This document shows, in pieces, positions 1 through 9,050 of a stretch of 64,000 nt of DNA (positions are counted from its first letter, which is position 1; every line of letters starts with the position of its first letter). Where the stretch lies: the NCBI RefSeq assembly GCF_900095215.1, contig NZ_LT606949.1:1462690-1526689 (forward strand), in the 5' to 3' direction. Under the pieces are notes generated by a model. The model had not been told where the DNA came from and did not search any database. It worked only from the letters and a program-made list of their open reading frames with translations. The DNA comes from Polynucleobacter necessarius (lineage in GTDB: Bacteria; Pseudomonadota; Gammaproteobacteria; Burkholderiales; Burkholderiaceae). A program made the position numbers and the translations under genes.

Positions 1-731
1 ATAGCACCCAATTGCAAGAAATCCACATCGCCTCGAGCATCTCGCAGCAAGATATCCGCTTTCTTTTTGACATCAGCCTGCGCACCGGCTTCCGCTCCAG
101 CATCAACTGGTATAAAGATTTGGGCTACATCGATTTCTTCTAGTTCACCTTTGGCGGCAGGCGCTGATCGAGGCGCGCCACCCGCAGTCATTGCTCTCGT
201 GCGTTCAGCAATAAAGTTATCTATTTCAGCATCAGATATCTTGACCTTCGCCTCAATCTCACGCTCGCGATAACGCGTAACAATAACGTCATCCCGCAGC
301 ATCTGCTTATAGCGCTCGAATGTACTTCCCGATGCGATGACTTTAGCTTTAAATTCGGCATAACTTAACCTGTTCTTAGCCGCAATATCGCCAATAATTT
401 TGTCCAACTCTTTATTAGTAACTTTGATTCCTTCTTGTTCAGCGTTTTGCAGCTGAATCTTTTCAAGAATCAGTCGATCCAAAATGGCTTTTCTAACTGA
501 TCCATCCTCGGGCAACTTGACGCCTTGTTTTTTTAACGCGGCAATTCGATAATCAATTTCTTTACGCGTCACGAAACCGGTATTTACAACTGCGGCAACA
601 CCATCAATATTGCGAATCTTGCTTTCGGCAACACCATTGGTCTTTACTGCGTCCTGAGCAAAAGAAGCATGCAAAAATAAGCTCAGGCCAAGAAAAACGG
701 CATGAACACTAATTTTTTTAAAACGATTCAT
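1..731 (-). CDS. surA: SurA periplasmic chaperone / peptidyl-prolyl isomerase, 3' end outside window
   Basis: The reading frame is open from ATG at 731 to the window edge, about 243 codons. It starts with a signal peptide of about 25 residues (MNRFKKISVHAVFLGLSLFL, then HASFA before Q). A SurA N-terminal domain follows, with VVNTGFVTRKEIDYRI near residue 48, and the first parvulin repeat is just beginning at the edge (EEIDVAQIFIPVD). SurA escorts unfolded outer-membrane proteins, including LptD, through the periplasm. The gene starts 8 bp after the lptD stop, so the two are almost certainly co-transcribed. The rest of the isomerase domains lie outside the window and cannot be judged. Confidence 0.93.
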   Translation of the reverse strand, partial: MNRFKKISVHAVFLGLSLFLHASFAQDAVKTNGVAESKIRNIDGVAAVVNTGFVTRKEIDYRIAALKKQGVKLPEDGSVRKAILDRLILEKIQLQNAEQEGIKVTNKELDKIIGDIAAKNRLSYAEFKAKVIASGSTFERYKQMLRDDVIVTRYREREIEAKVKISDAEIDNFIAERTRAMTAGGAPRSAPAAKGELEEIDVAQIFIPVDAGAEAGAQADVKKKADILLRDARGDVDFLQLGA

Positions 732-739
732 ACAAAGCA

Positions 740-3259
740 TTATTGATAGTTCTCGTATATTGAAGGTGGTATAGGCTTGGAAGTAGGCATATATCCAGGA
801 ACATTTAGCTTCATGATATCAACTGGATTGCTTCCAGCGCTACCAAAGCCCCTAAATTCGACCTGGAAGAGTACCTGGGTGGTGGTTATTTGGGAAGTAT
901 GCAAGACTTGAGAATAGGCGCCGCGAAAAGTCCAGCAATCTCTGCTCCACTCCAAAGCAACCAGCGCATTCAGAGTCTTGGCAGTTAAGGCGTCGTATCC
1001 CCAGCGACCCAAAACAGAAATTTCCCGAGTAATAGGCCATTGACCTGAAATATTGTATTGATCCATAGTAGTTGCCGCTGGAACAAAGGTTTGATTATTT
1101 TGAATAGATGCCTGAACTGGAGGTGACCAAACATTGCGGTATCCGAAATGCAAACTTCTGCCCTGAGTTGGGCGCCAACTACCACCAACCGTAGTCCGAA
1201 CAAAGCGATTCAATTGTGTGTTGTATTGACCAAAGACGTCAGCGCTAAAGTTGCCAAGCAATCGCACAGAACCAGAGACTAAGGCATCAGAATAAGTTGT
1301 TGGATTCAGAATGTTGCCATTTAATCCAACCTTCTGACCAGTGAACTGCTGCTTCTGAGCAAGTGTTACGTTAGCGCGCTCAGCTCCAGTATTCGCCTCG
1401 ATCATGCGACTTGTGATGCCAAGAGTGACCGCATTGTTATCCGCTATACGGTCATTACCGATAAAAGTATTTTCACTAAAGATTTGGGCAACACCAAAGC
1501 CCGCATCCGCTGTATCGAACAATGGTGTCTGCGCTTGACTTTGATACGGTGTGTAAACATAGAAAGCGCGAGACTCCATAGTCAACAACATATCTCGACC
1601 AAAAAAACCTTTTAACTCAGTAGCGTCTCTTTCAAATGCCAATCCAAAATCCAAGCTAAAGGTTGGGATAGTAAATCCTTGTGCAACTGGAGCCCCGGCC
1701 GCTACAAATGGAGTGGCGTTGTACATATTTGACTGAAAACTCAACTTTGGAGTGAGGTAATAACCTGGAGTCACTTTCGGCAGAGCTAGAGCCCCTTTGA
1801 CCACCGTTCTATCGGCTTGACTGTATACGCCTGGAGCAGTAGCAGCCACATTACCTGCAATGTTATGTGCGAATCGAGTGTAATCGGCGGAAAAAGTAGT
1901 GGCAGCACCCGTCGGTAGAGTGAGATACTTTCCACTGGTGCCAGCTACGGCTGGTGTAAGTCTATTGTTATATACAGCAGTGATATTTGGTAATATGTTA
2001 TAAGGGGTCGGAACTGGGGTTTGGTCTGGTTGCAACGTTTGGAAAGTAAGCACTCTTGCTGAAACAACCCAATTACTCAAACTGCCCGTTAAGCCCTTGG
2101 TAGTGCCAACCTCTTGACGAAATTGATTTGTCACAGCGCCAGCAATACTTTGGGAGAAATCGGTCGAATAAAAGTTATCCGATACTCGCGAGATATTAGC
2201 GTAACCAGACCAAGCACCCGGGAGCGGTATTCCACCAGGCCCAACACCGCCGCTAAATACCTGTCGTTGCTGCCAGTCATAACGCCAACGATCAGTTCCC
2301 GTTTTATTGTCATGCGCTAAATAATCGCCAGCTAAAGTGCCGCTGTATTTGGTATCCAGGAAGCGATAGTTTGCCCCTATCTGCAAGCCACGTTCACTCA
2401 TGTAACGGGGAAGTATCAACAAATCTCTGTTGGGCGCAATATTGACGTAGTACGGCTGAGTTACGTCAAAACCATTATTAGAGTTGTATCCAGCAACCGG
2501 AGCCAAGATGCCAGAGCGCCGCTGATTAGAAGTGGGGGCAATAAAGTAAGGAACGTAAGCAATAGGTACATCAAAGAAACGCATCACGCCATGCGTACCA
2601 ACCATTTCTTTTTGTTCATTATCAATTTCTAAGGTGCTGACCGAGAAATACCAGTCCATGTTTTGCGGAGTGCAGGTGGTGTACGTTGCTTTATCAAAAA
2701 CAAAAATATCAGAGTTTTCAACAGTGAGTTTTTTTGCCGTGCCATTGCCACGGCTATCGCGCAGTTCATAGGTAGGCGTTTCCATTTCACCTTCACGAGC
2801 ATCCACTTTAAATTTAGCAGTTGGGCCTTTAAAAGTGGTGTTGCCTTTGCTTAATTCTGCATTACCTACTAGGTCAGCGATATCGGTATCAGGATCATAA
2901 ATAATTTCGTCCGCTTTAATGACTCCACCATTGCGGCGCATTTGCGCGCGACCTTTAAGCCTCATCTTGCGATCAACCACACCATCAATCGAATCGCTTG
3001 ATGTAAAGGTCAGAGCCTTACCATCATCCAAAGGCAATCCCGTACGCAATTGATCGTCCAACTGCAAAACGGTGACATTGCCACGATCGGGCAATAAAAC
3101 GGTATTAGCAGCAGCCTGCGCATTTTGAGGTAAAGGAGCGGGTGCTTGAGCGCGTCCGCAAATGGCAAATTGAAGCAATGCCACCCCCGTCATTACGCGC
3201 AGGGTTACATACAAAAAAAGAGGGGCGCGAAGGCCGGCGCGAAGGCGATAATGACTCAT
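740..3259 (-). CDS. lptD: LPS-assembly protein LptD
   Basis: LptD is the outer-membrane barrel that, with LptE, inserts lipopolysaccharide into the outer leaflet. I chose the ATG at 3259 (839 residues). The frame also has an ATG at 3304, but the 3259 start (MSHYRLRAG) leads into a hydrophobic signal segment ending near GRAQA. Residues roughly 80-200 form the LptA-like periplasmic domain (KADEIIYDPDTDIADLVGNA), and the remainder is a beta-barrel rich in aromatic strands. Cysteines occur near residue 200 (TYTTCTPQN) and close to the C-terminus (RDCWTF), the usual places for the LptD disulfides. The gene is divergent from broken amgK with only about 30 bp between starts. It looks intact, unlike its neighbour. 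Confidence 0.95.
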   Translation of the reverse strand: MSHYRLRAGLRAPLFLYVTLRVMTGVALLQFAICGRAQAPAPLPQNAQAAANTVLLPDRGNVTVLQLDDQLRTGLPLDDGKALTFTSSDSIDGVVDRKMRLKGRAQMRRNGGVIKADEIIYDPDTDIADLVGNAELSKGNTTFKGPTAKFKVDAREGEMETPTYELRDSRGNGTAKKLTVENSDIFVFDKATYTTCTPQNMDWYFSVSTLEIDNEQKEMVGTHGVMRFFDVPIAYVPYFIAPTSNQRRSGILAPVAGYNSNNGFDVTQPYYVNIAPNRDLLILPRYMSERGLQIGANYRFLDTKYSGTLAGDYLAHDNKTGTDRWRYDWQQRQVFSGGVGPGGIPLPGAWSGYANISRVSDNFYSTDFSQSIAGAVTNQFRQEVGTTKGLTGSLSNWVVSARVLTFQTLQPDQTPVPTPYNILPNITAVYNNRLTPAVAGTSGKYLTLPTGAATTFSADYTRFAHNIAGNVAATAPGVYSQADRTVVKGALALPKVTPGYYLTPKLSFQSNMYNATPFVAAGAPVAQGFTIPTFSLDFGLAFERDATELKGFFGRDMLLTMESRAFYVYTPYQSQAQTPLFDTADAGFGVAQIFSENTFIGNDRIADNNAVTLGITSRMIEANTGAERANVTLAQKQQFTGQKVGLNGNILNPTTYSDALVSGSVRLLGNFSADVFGQYNTQLNRFVRTTVGGSWRPTQGRSLHFGYRNVWSPPVQASIQNNQTFVPAATTMDQYNISGQWPITREISVLGRWGYDALTAKTLNALVALEWSRDCWTFRGAYSQVLHTSQITTTQVLFQVEFRGFGSAGSNPVDIMKLNVPGYMPTSKPIPPSIYENYQ

Positions 3260-3291
3260 AGATCCAGACCGCCTTATTATACGAGTCGACC

Positions 3292-4309
3292 ATGACTGAC
3301 TCACGCTTAAACACCCTCCGTAACTGGCTAAAAGCCCTAGAAGCTAACTGACAATTAGATCTCGACTCTTTGGTGCCCGCTTCGGCTGATGCCAGCTTTC
3401 GGCGCTATTTCCGAATTACGTCTAAAAACCCCGATTTTGGGACCTTGATAGTAATGGATGCCCCACCCCAACATGAGCCTTTAGATGCCTTCATCAAGGT
3501 CGATTTCTTGCTCGAGGAGGCGAGTTTAAATGTGCCAAAAATTCTCGAACAAAATGTTGCTGAAGGCTTTTTGTTGTTAAAAGATTTGGGAACTAACACT
3601 TACTTAGCTGAACTCAATAATGAAACAGCTGATTCTCTCTACAAAGATGCGACACATGCGCTCGTTCTCATGCAGTTGGCAAGCAAACCAGATGTCTTGC
3701 CAAATTACGATGCGGCTCTTTTGCAACGAGCGCTAGATTTATTTCCAGAGTGGTATTTAAAGAAACATCTCAATATTGAACTGAGCGGACAACAAGCAGA
3801 GCAATTAAAAAGAATCGTTTGAACTGATTATTGAGAATAATTTAGCTCAAGCAAAGGTCTATGTTCATCGTGATTACCACTCTCGTAATTTGATGGTGAC
3901 AGAGAAGAATCATCCTGGAATAATTGACTTTCAGGATGCGGTTTATGGACCCATTACTTATGATGCTGCTTCACTGTGGCGTGACGCCTATATTGCATGG
4001 CCAGAAGAGCGAGTGATTGACTGGGTCATTAAATTCTGGGAAGAAGGTCGTAAAGCGGAACTTCCAATGCCAAATGATTTTGGCCAGTTCTATCGCAATT
4101 TTGAATGGATGGGTTTACAGCGCCACCTCAAGGTTCTTGGCATCTTCGCAAGCCTATTTCATCGCGATGGCAAAGATGGCTATCTAAAAGACATACCGCT
4201 AGTGCTTGAATACGCCATCGCCTGCGCAAATCGTTATATCGAATTAAAACCATTGGCCCGCATTCTTGAATCCACCGGGATCAATAAAAGAATAATCCGC
4301 GACACATGA
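3292..4309 (+). pseudogene. amgK: Broken anomeric MurNAc/GlcNAc kinase (AmgK-like aminoglycoside phosphotransferase family)
   Basis: AmgK phosphorylates C1 of MurNAc/GlcNAc for direct recycling of peptidoglycan sugars to UDP-sugars. The gene starts at ATG 3292 (MTDSRLNTLRNWL), meets an in-frame TGA at 3349-3351 (codon 20), resumes in the same frame (PASADASFRRYFR), then shifts by one base near 3818-3820. The second half continues in the next frame with the kinase motif VHRDYHSRNLM and the metal-binding GIIDFQDAVYGP. Two independent lesions make this a pseudogene. The order of motifs and overall length are otherwise normal. Its stop overlaps the murU start, the usual amgK-murU pairing. Family assignment is firm; the exact substrate is inferred from the partner. 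Confidence 0.87.
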
Positions 4310-5025
4310 TGAATCAGAGCGATCTCATTCCTTGTTTTTGACTGGCAGCTGGCAGAGGTGAGCGCATGCGTCCTCTTACCGATTCCTTACCAAAACCACT
4401 TTTAACAATCCAACATAAATCCCTGCTGCAGTGGCACTTCGATGCCTTGGCTAAGGCAGGCATTCAAAATGTAGTCATAAACCACGCTTGGTTTGGCGAA
4501 AAAATTGAATCGACTTTGGGTGATGGGCGGCAATTTTGTCTCCGTATTCAATATTCCCCCGAGGGACAGGCCCTAGAAACAGCAGGTCGAATTTGCAAGG
4601 CATTACCCATCATCGCCCCTGCAGACTATTTCCTCGTTATCAACGGTGATGTATTTAGCCCGAACTTGCCAATTGCCCAGCTTTTGGAAATGATCACCAA
4701 AATGCGAACGGATGCCAGCAAGCCCTTGGCGCACTTATTGATGGCCCCAAATCCCGTTCAACATCCCGAGGGTGATTTTTACTTACAAGACTCCATAGTT
4801 AGTAGCGCGGGGGCTATAGGCGCTGAAAAGCTGACTTTTTCTGGCATTGGGATTTATCAAAAGGATCTATTCAAGGGCCTTGAAATGGGGGCGCTTTCCA
4901 AGCTCGCGCCTTTATTAAGAACCGAAATGGAGCAAAATAAAGTGTCTGGTGAAAAATATATCGGTCCATGGCACGATGTAGGCACACCACAACGCTTACA
5001 AGAGCTCAATGCAGCCTATGAATAA
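4309..5025 (+). pseudogene. murU: MurNAc-1-P uridylyltransferase MurU with N-terminal nonsense codon
   Basis: This sugar-1-phosphate nucleotidyltransferase takes the AmgK product to UDP-MurNAc. The natural start is ATG 4309 (MNQSDLIPCF), overlapping the amgK stop by one base. The next codon but ten is an in-frame TGA at 4339-4341, directly before the nucleotide-binding segment LAAGRGERMRPLTDSLPKPL. Everything downstream is open to 5025, including the VINGDVF metal site near the middle and the WHDVGTP C-terminal motif. A start at ATG 4366 would lose the GRGER loop. Only a CTG at 4342 could restart with the loop intact, so residual activity cannot be excluded. The partner amgK is clearly dead, which makes a functional MurU unlikely. 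Confidence 0.82.
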
Positions 5026-6385
5026 AACGGATATTTATCAGCTTCGCAGAAATCAATTAGCAAAACAAATTTTCGCCAAGACTGGCGGAGGCATTGCTGT
5101 TGTATCTACCGCGCCCGAATTAGCACGCAACCGCGATAGTGAATTTCCTTATCGCCATGACAGTGACTTTTACTACCTAACAGGCTTTGAAGAACCAGGC
5201 GCGACGCTCGTAATGAAGGTGATAGGCAAAGGAAAAAATCTCCAATTGCAATCTCACCTATTTTGTAGACCCAAAGATCCAGAGAGGGAAATCTGGGATG
5301 GAATTCGTCTAGGTCCTGAGGTAGCCCCAGCGACTTTAGGCATTGAGTATGCTCACAGCAACCACGGGCTAGATCAAAAACTAGGCGAGCTATTAGCTGA
5401 TCAAGATGCCGTTTATGTCCGCCTAGCGGAAAGCGCGGAAGCCGATAGGCGCTTACGTCATTGGATGCAACAAGTACGAGGCCAAGCGCGCTCTGGAGTA
5501 AACCCACCCTCAGAGTTTCATGATGTTGAAGCACTTATTCATGAAATGCGTCTATTTAAAGATGCGCACGAGACCGACATCATGCGCCGCGCCGCCGCCA
5601 TCTCTGCGCGCGCACATGTACGAGCGATGCAAATTTGTAAACCTGGCATGCGCGAGTATCAACTTGAAGCGGAGTTACTGCATGAGTTCCGCAATAGTGG
5701 CGCGCAAAGCGTGGCATACAACAGCATTGTTGCTGGGGGCGCGAATTCCTGCATTCTTCACTATCGTGCAGGCTCAACCGAATTACGTAGTGGTGACCTT
5801 TGCCTCATTGATGCTGGCTGCGAATTAGATGGATATGCATCTGACATGACTCGAACCTTTCCAATAAGCGGAAAATTTACCGGCCCACAACGCGCTCTAT
5901 ACGACATCACATTAGCCGCGCAAGAAGCTGCGATTGCTATGACAAAGCCTGGTAATACTTTTATGCAACCACATGAGGCCGCGCTGAAAGTGCTTACCCA
6001 AGGCTTGCTAGACGAAAAACTACTCAAGCTCTCAGAATTGGGTTCACCGAATAACGCGCTTGAAACCGGCGCTTATCGTCGTTTCTATATGCATCGCACC
6101 TCACATTGGTTGGGCATGGATGTGCATGACGTGGGCTCTTACCGTGAAGCTGGGAACGCCCCCTCTGGCGAAGATAAGCCTTGGCGTATTTTGAAGAGCG
6201 GCATGGTGATTACAGTTGAACCCGGTCTCTACGTCAGACCTGCGCCTGATGTAGATGAAGCCTTCTGGAATATTGGTATTCGCATTGAGGATGATGCCGT
6301 CATTAATGATTCTGGATGTGAGTTAATTTCCCGTGGCGCACCTGTCAAAGCGGATGAAATTGAAGCACTCATGAAAAATATCTAA
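5018..6385 (+). CDS. pepP: Xaa-Pro aminopeptidase (M24B)
   Basis: Cytosolic metalloaminopeptidase that removes N-terminal residues preceding proline. I chose ATG 5018 (MNKTDIYQLRRNQLAKQI), which overlaps the murU stop; an in-frame ATG at 5009 is less likely. The protein has 455 residues, close to the family's 440-460. An N-terminal creatinase-like domain (FPYRHDSDFYYLTGF) precedes the pita-bread catalytic domain with the five expected metal ligands: two Asp in DAGCELDGYASDMTRT, His in HRTSHWLGMDVHD, Glu in ITVEPGLYV and Glu in IRIEDD. No lesion is seen. It sits between murU and the UbiH-like gene and is probably transcribed with them. Confidence 0.94.
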   Translation: MNKTDIYQLRRNQLAKQIFAKTGGGIAVVSTAPELARNRDSEFPYRHDSDFYYLTGFEEPGATLVMKVIGKGKNLQLQSHLFCRPKDPEREIWDGIRLGPEVAPATLGIEYAHSNHGLDQKLGELLADQDAVYVRLAESAEADRRLRHWMQQVRGQARSGVNPPSEFHDVEALIHEMRLFKDAHETDIMRRAAAISARAHVRAMQICKPGMREYQLEAELLHEFRNSGAQSVAYNSIVAGGANSCILHYRAGSTELRSGDLCLIDAGCELDGYASDMTRTFPISGKFTGPQRALYDITLAAQEAAIAMTKPGNTFMQPHEAALKVLTQGLLDEKLLKLSELGSPNNALETGAYRRFYMHRTSHWLGMDVHDVGSYREAGNAPSGEDKPWRILKSGMVITVEPGLYVRPAPDVDEAFWNIGIRIEDDAVINDSGCELISRGAPVKADEIEALMKNI

Positions 6386-6402
6386 ATTGATTGATATAAA
6401 AA

Positions 6403-7560
6403 ATGAGTTCATCTAGTTGCGATATTTTGATTCAAGGTGGCGGTCCGGTTGGGTTTGCTTGTACTGCCTGGATCTTGCAGAAATTTCCTGATGCAAAACT
6501 AACATTGCTTGATCGCAACCCAATCAATGATGACGATTTAGCGAATACTGATAGTCGGGGAATTGCTCTTTCGCACGGCAGCAAACTATTGCTAGATACA
6601 ATCAACGCATGGCCAAAAGAATGCGCCCACATTCATCGCGTACATGTTTCACAGGCTGGACGCTTTGGTCGGGCGTTAATGACGCGTGAAGAACTAAATC
6701 AAGATGCACTAGGGCACATCATTCGCTATCGCGATATTCATATCACGCTTCGCCAAGCCATACGGGTCATACAGGCGAAAAGTCCCCACTTTACTTGGAA
6801 GCATATTCACAAGGACGCCGAAGAGACCGCAATTCAGGCCAAATGTATTGTGCATGCTGAAGGTGGTTTATTTAAAAAACAAGATTGGGTTGAATCTGGG
6901 CGTGACTACGGCCAATCAGCTCTCGTAGGATTAATTGAAGTTGAAAACGCGTCGTCCCATCAAGCTTGGGAGCGCTTCACCGCCGAGGGCCCTCTGGCAG
7001 TTCTGCCAAGTCATTACGGCCAAAATATTTTGAACCTGGTTTGGTGCGGCTCACCAGAATCTTCACAACAACGTTTACAACTTAGTGATGAAGATTTTTT
7101 ATCAGAGCTACAAAAAGAATTTGGCTCGCGTATTGGGCGCTTCTTAAAAATTCAAGATCGTCGTTTATACGAACTGGGTTTGAACTATCGCAAAGAAATC
7201 ACCAAAGACAATGAAGTTTGGATTGGTAATGCCGCTCAAACCCTGCACCCAGTAGCGGGTCAAGGTTTGAACTTAGGATTACGAGACGCCTTTTTGTTAG
7301 CTGGAAAATTAGTTGGCGTATTTTCTGGGTCGGCAGAAGATCAATCGTCAGTCAATTTACAAAATGCGCTCCATGAATATACCCAAAGTCGCAAAGCCGA
7401 TAGAACAACCACCATTGTTCTCACAGATTTCATGGCCAGAGTATTTACCTCAAATCTGGCTCCGGTAGTATTCGCTCGTGGGCTGGCTTTGAGCGCTCTT
7501 CAATGGCTTCCACCAGTCAAAACAGCCTTAGCTCACCAAATGATGTTTGGTAGGCGCTAA
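6403..7560 (+). CDS. UbiH/Coq6-family FAD-dependent ubiquinone-biosynthesis hydroxylase
   Basis: A flavin aromatic hydroxylase of the UbiH/UbiF/UbiI family, 385 residues, adding a ring hydroxyl during ubiquinone synthesis. The N-terminal Rossmann motif is DILIQGGGPVGFACTAWIL, and the second FAD-binding signature is GNAAQTLHPVAGQGLNLGL (near residue 278). Which ring position it attacks cannot be told from sequence alone. It starts 17 bp after pepP and ends before a 128-bp gap leading to dusB. In related genomes this hydroxylase sits just upstream of dusB-fis. It appears intact. Together with ubiE, ubiJ and ubiB elsewhere in the window it supports a working aerobic ubiquinone pathway. Confidence 0.87.
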   Translation: MSSSSCDILIQGGGPVGFACTAWILQKFPDAKLTLLDRNPINDDDLANTDSRGIALSHGSKLLLDTINAWPKECAHIHRVHVSQAGRFGRALMTREELNQDALGHIIRYRDIHITLRQAIRVIQAKSPHFTWKHIHKDAEETAIQAKCIVHAEGGLFKKQDWVESGRDYGQSALVGLIEVENASSHQAWERFTAEGPLAVLPSHYGQNILNLVWCGSPESSQQRLQLSDEDFLSELQKEFGSRIGRFLKIQDRRLYELGLNYRKEITKDNEVWIGNAAQTLHPVAGQGLNLGLRDAFLLAGKLVGVFSGSAEDQSSVNLQNALHEYTQSRKADRTTTIVLTDFMARVFTSNLAPVVFARGLALSALQWLPPVKTALAHQMMFGRR

Positions 7561-7688
7561 AGGGCTCAAATCACCCTCCAAAGATAAACATTCTCCGTTT
7601 GATCTATAGCAAGCAATCTGCCTAAAAAATAGGCATACTTGAGGTCAACTGTGCTAAAGTGTCATGCTTTCCGCCCCAGTCCTGTCAG

Positions 7689-8705
7689 ATGAATATCGGT
7701 CCTCACCTCCTCGCAAATAAGTTATTTGTGGCCCCTATGGCTTGGGTAACGGACCGCCCATTTAGGCAGCTTTGCGAAAAATTGGGCGCTGGTTACGCAG
7801 TTTCTGAAATAGTGGCGTCAAACGTCCTGCTTTAGAAAAGCGAGAAAACACAACGCCGCGCCAATCATCTTGGCGAATTCAAACCGCTTGCCGTCCAAAT
7901 TGCGTGATCTGATCCGGCGATGATGGCGGCGGCCGCAAAAAGCAATGTTGACCATGACGCGCAAATTATTGATATCAATATGGGCTGTCCAGCCAAGAAG
8001 GTTTGCAATGTTGCAGCGGGATCGGCTTTGCTACGCGATGAGCCTTTGGTACAGCAAATTTTAGAAGCAGTGGTAAGCGCAGCTGGCATTGGACCAGATG
8101 CAGTGCCGGTGACTTTAAAGATTGGCACAGGCTGGGATCGCGAACATAAAAACGCAATCGAGATCGCGCGTCTCGCAGAAAAGTCTGGCATCTCCATGTT
8201 AACAGTGCATGGTCGTGCGAGAGCCGATCTATATCACGGCGAAGCAGAATACGACACTATTACTGCAGTCAAAAACAATGTAAGCATTCCGGTGGTTGCA
8301 AATGGCGATATCAATAGCCCAGAGAAAGCGGAGCAAGTCTTAAAGATCACCGGGGCCGATGCCATCATGATTGGACGCGCCGCCCAAGGTCGTCCATGGA
8401 TTTTTCGCGAAATCAATCACTACCTCGAAACAGGCGGTAAGCTTTCCACCCCTGAAATCAATGAGATCCAGGCCGTTATGAATGCCCATCTCTTGGAACA
8501 CTACGAGTTTTATGGCGAGCATATTGGTCTTCGTACCGCTCGTAAACACATTGGCTGGTATTGCAAAGGTTTACGTGATTCCCATGCCTTCCGTCAGCGC
8601 ATGAATACCGCCGACGATTGCAAGACCCAATTACAAATGGTCAATGACTATTTTGACCAGATGAAATCGCATTCTGACCGTTTATTATTTTTAGAAGCAG
8701 CTTAG
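7689..8705 (+). pseudogene. dusB: tRNA-dihydrouridine synthase DusB with two nonsense codons
   Basis: DusB reduces uridine to dihydrouridine in the tRNA D-loop using FMN. The start is ATG 7689 (MNIGPHLLANKLFVAPMA). The frame contains TAG at 7833-7835 (codon 49) and TGA at 7905-7907 (codon 73), both single-codon interruptions; reading continues unchanged to 8705. The conserved MAGVTDRPF motif reads MAWVTDRPF, a third change at a normally invariant glycine. The catalytic-cysteine segment DINMGCPAKKVCN and the phosphate-binding regions VANGDI and GRAAQGRPW lie downstream and are intact. The remaining open frame from 7920 lacks the FMN-binding N-terminus. It is followed 59 bp later by fis, the classic dusB-fis operon. 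Confidence 0.9.
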
Positions 8706-8764
8706 ACCTGAATTAATTTAGTTTTCTTATTTTTATTTTTTTGTTTTTGTATTGATAGATTGTT

Positions 8765-9004
8765 ATGACTAATAAGCACCCGATTACCGAATGCATTGAA
8801 ACCCAATTACAGGACTACCTGAATGACCTTAAAGGAACGGCGCCAACTGATATTTATCAAATGGTATTGGCCGTTGTTGAAAAACCGATGTTGGAATTAG
8901 TAATGCAACATGCCAAACAAAATCAATCCTTGGCTGCCCAATATCTTGGCATTAATCGCAACACCTTACATAAAAAGCTAGTTGAACATCAGCTACTCAA
9001 GTAA
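8765..9004 (+). CDS. fis: Fis-family nucleoid DNA-binding protein
   Basis: A 79-residue protein with a C-terminal helix-turn-helix of Fis type (NQSLAAQYLGINRNTLHKKL). Fis bends DNA and modulates stable-RNA promoters and recombination. Length is short compared with the 98-residue E. coli protein but usual for betaproteobacteria. It follows dusB as in most proteobacteria, and a T-rich tract fills the 59-bp gap. Because dusB is riddled with early stops, transcriptional polarity might lower fis expression unless a promoter lies in that gap; I see no clear one. The gene itself shows no lesion. Confidence 0.9.
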   Translation: MTNKHPITECIETQLQDYLNDLKGTAPTDIYQMVLAVVEKPMLELVMQHAKQNQSLAAQYLGINRNTLHKKLVEHQLLK

Positions 9005-9050
9005 ATCCTTATAACAAAACCATTTCTTTTAATTAAATCCTCCGAAAATT

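Noticed and set aside
5106..5534. 142-codon minus-strand open frame inside pepP
   Set aside because: Antisense shadow of an intact conserved gene.
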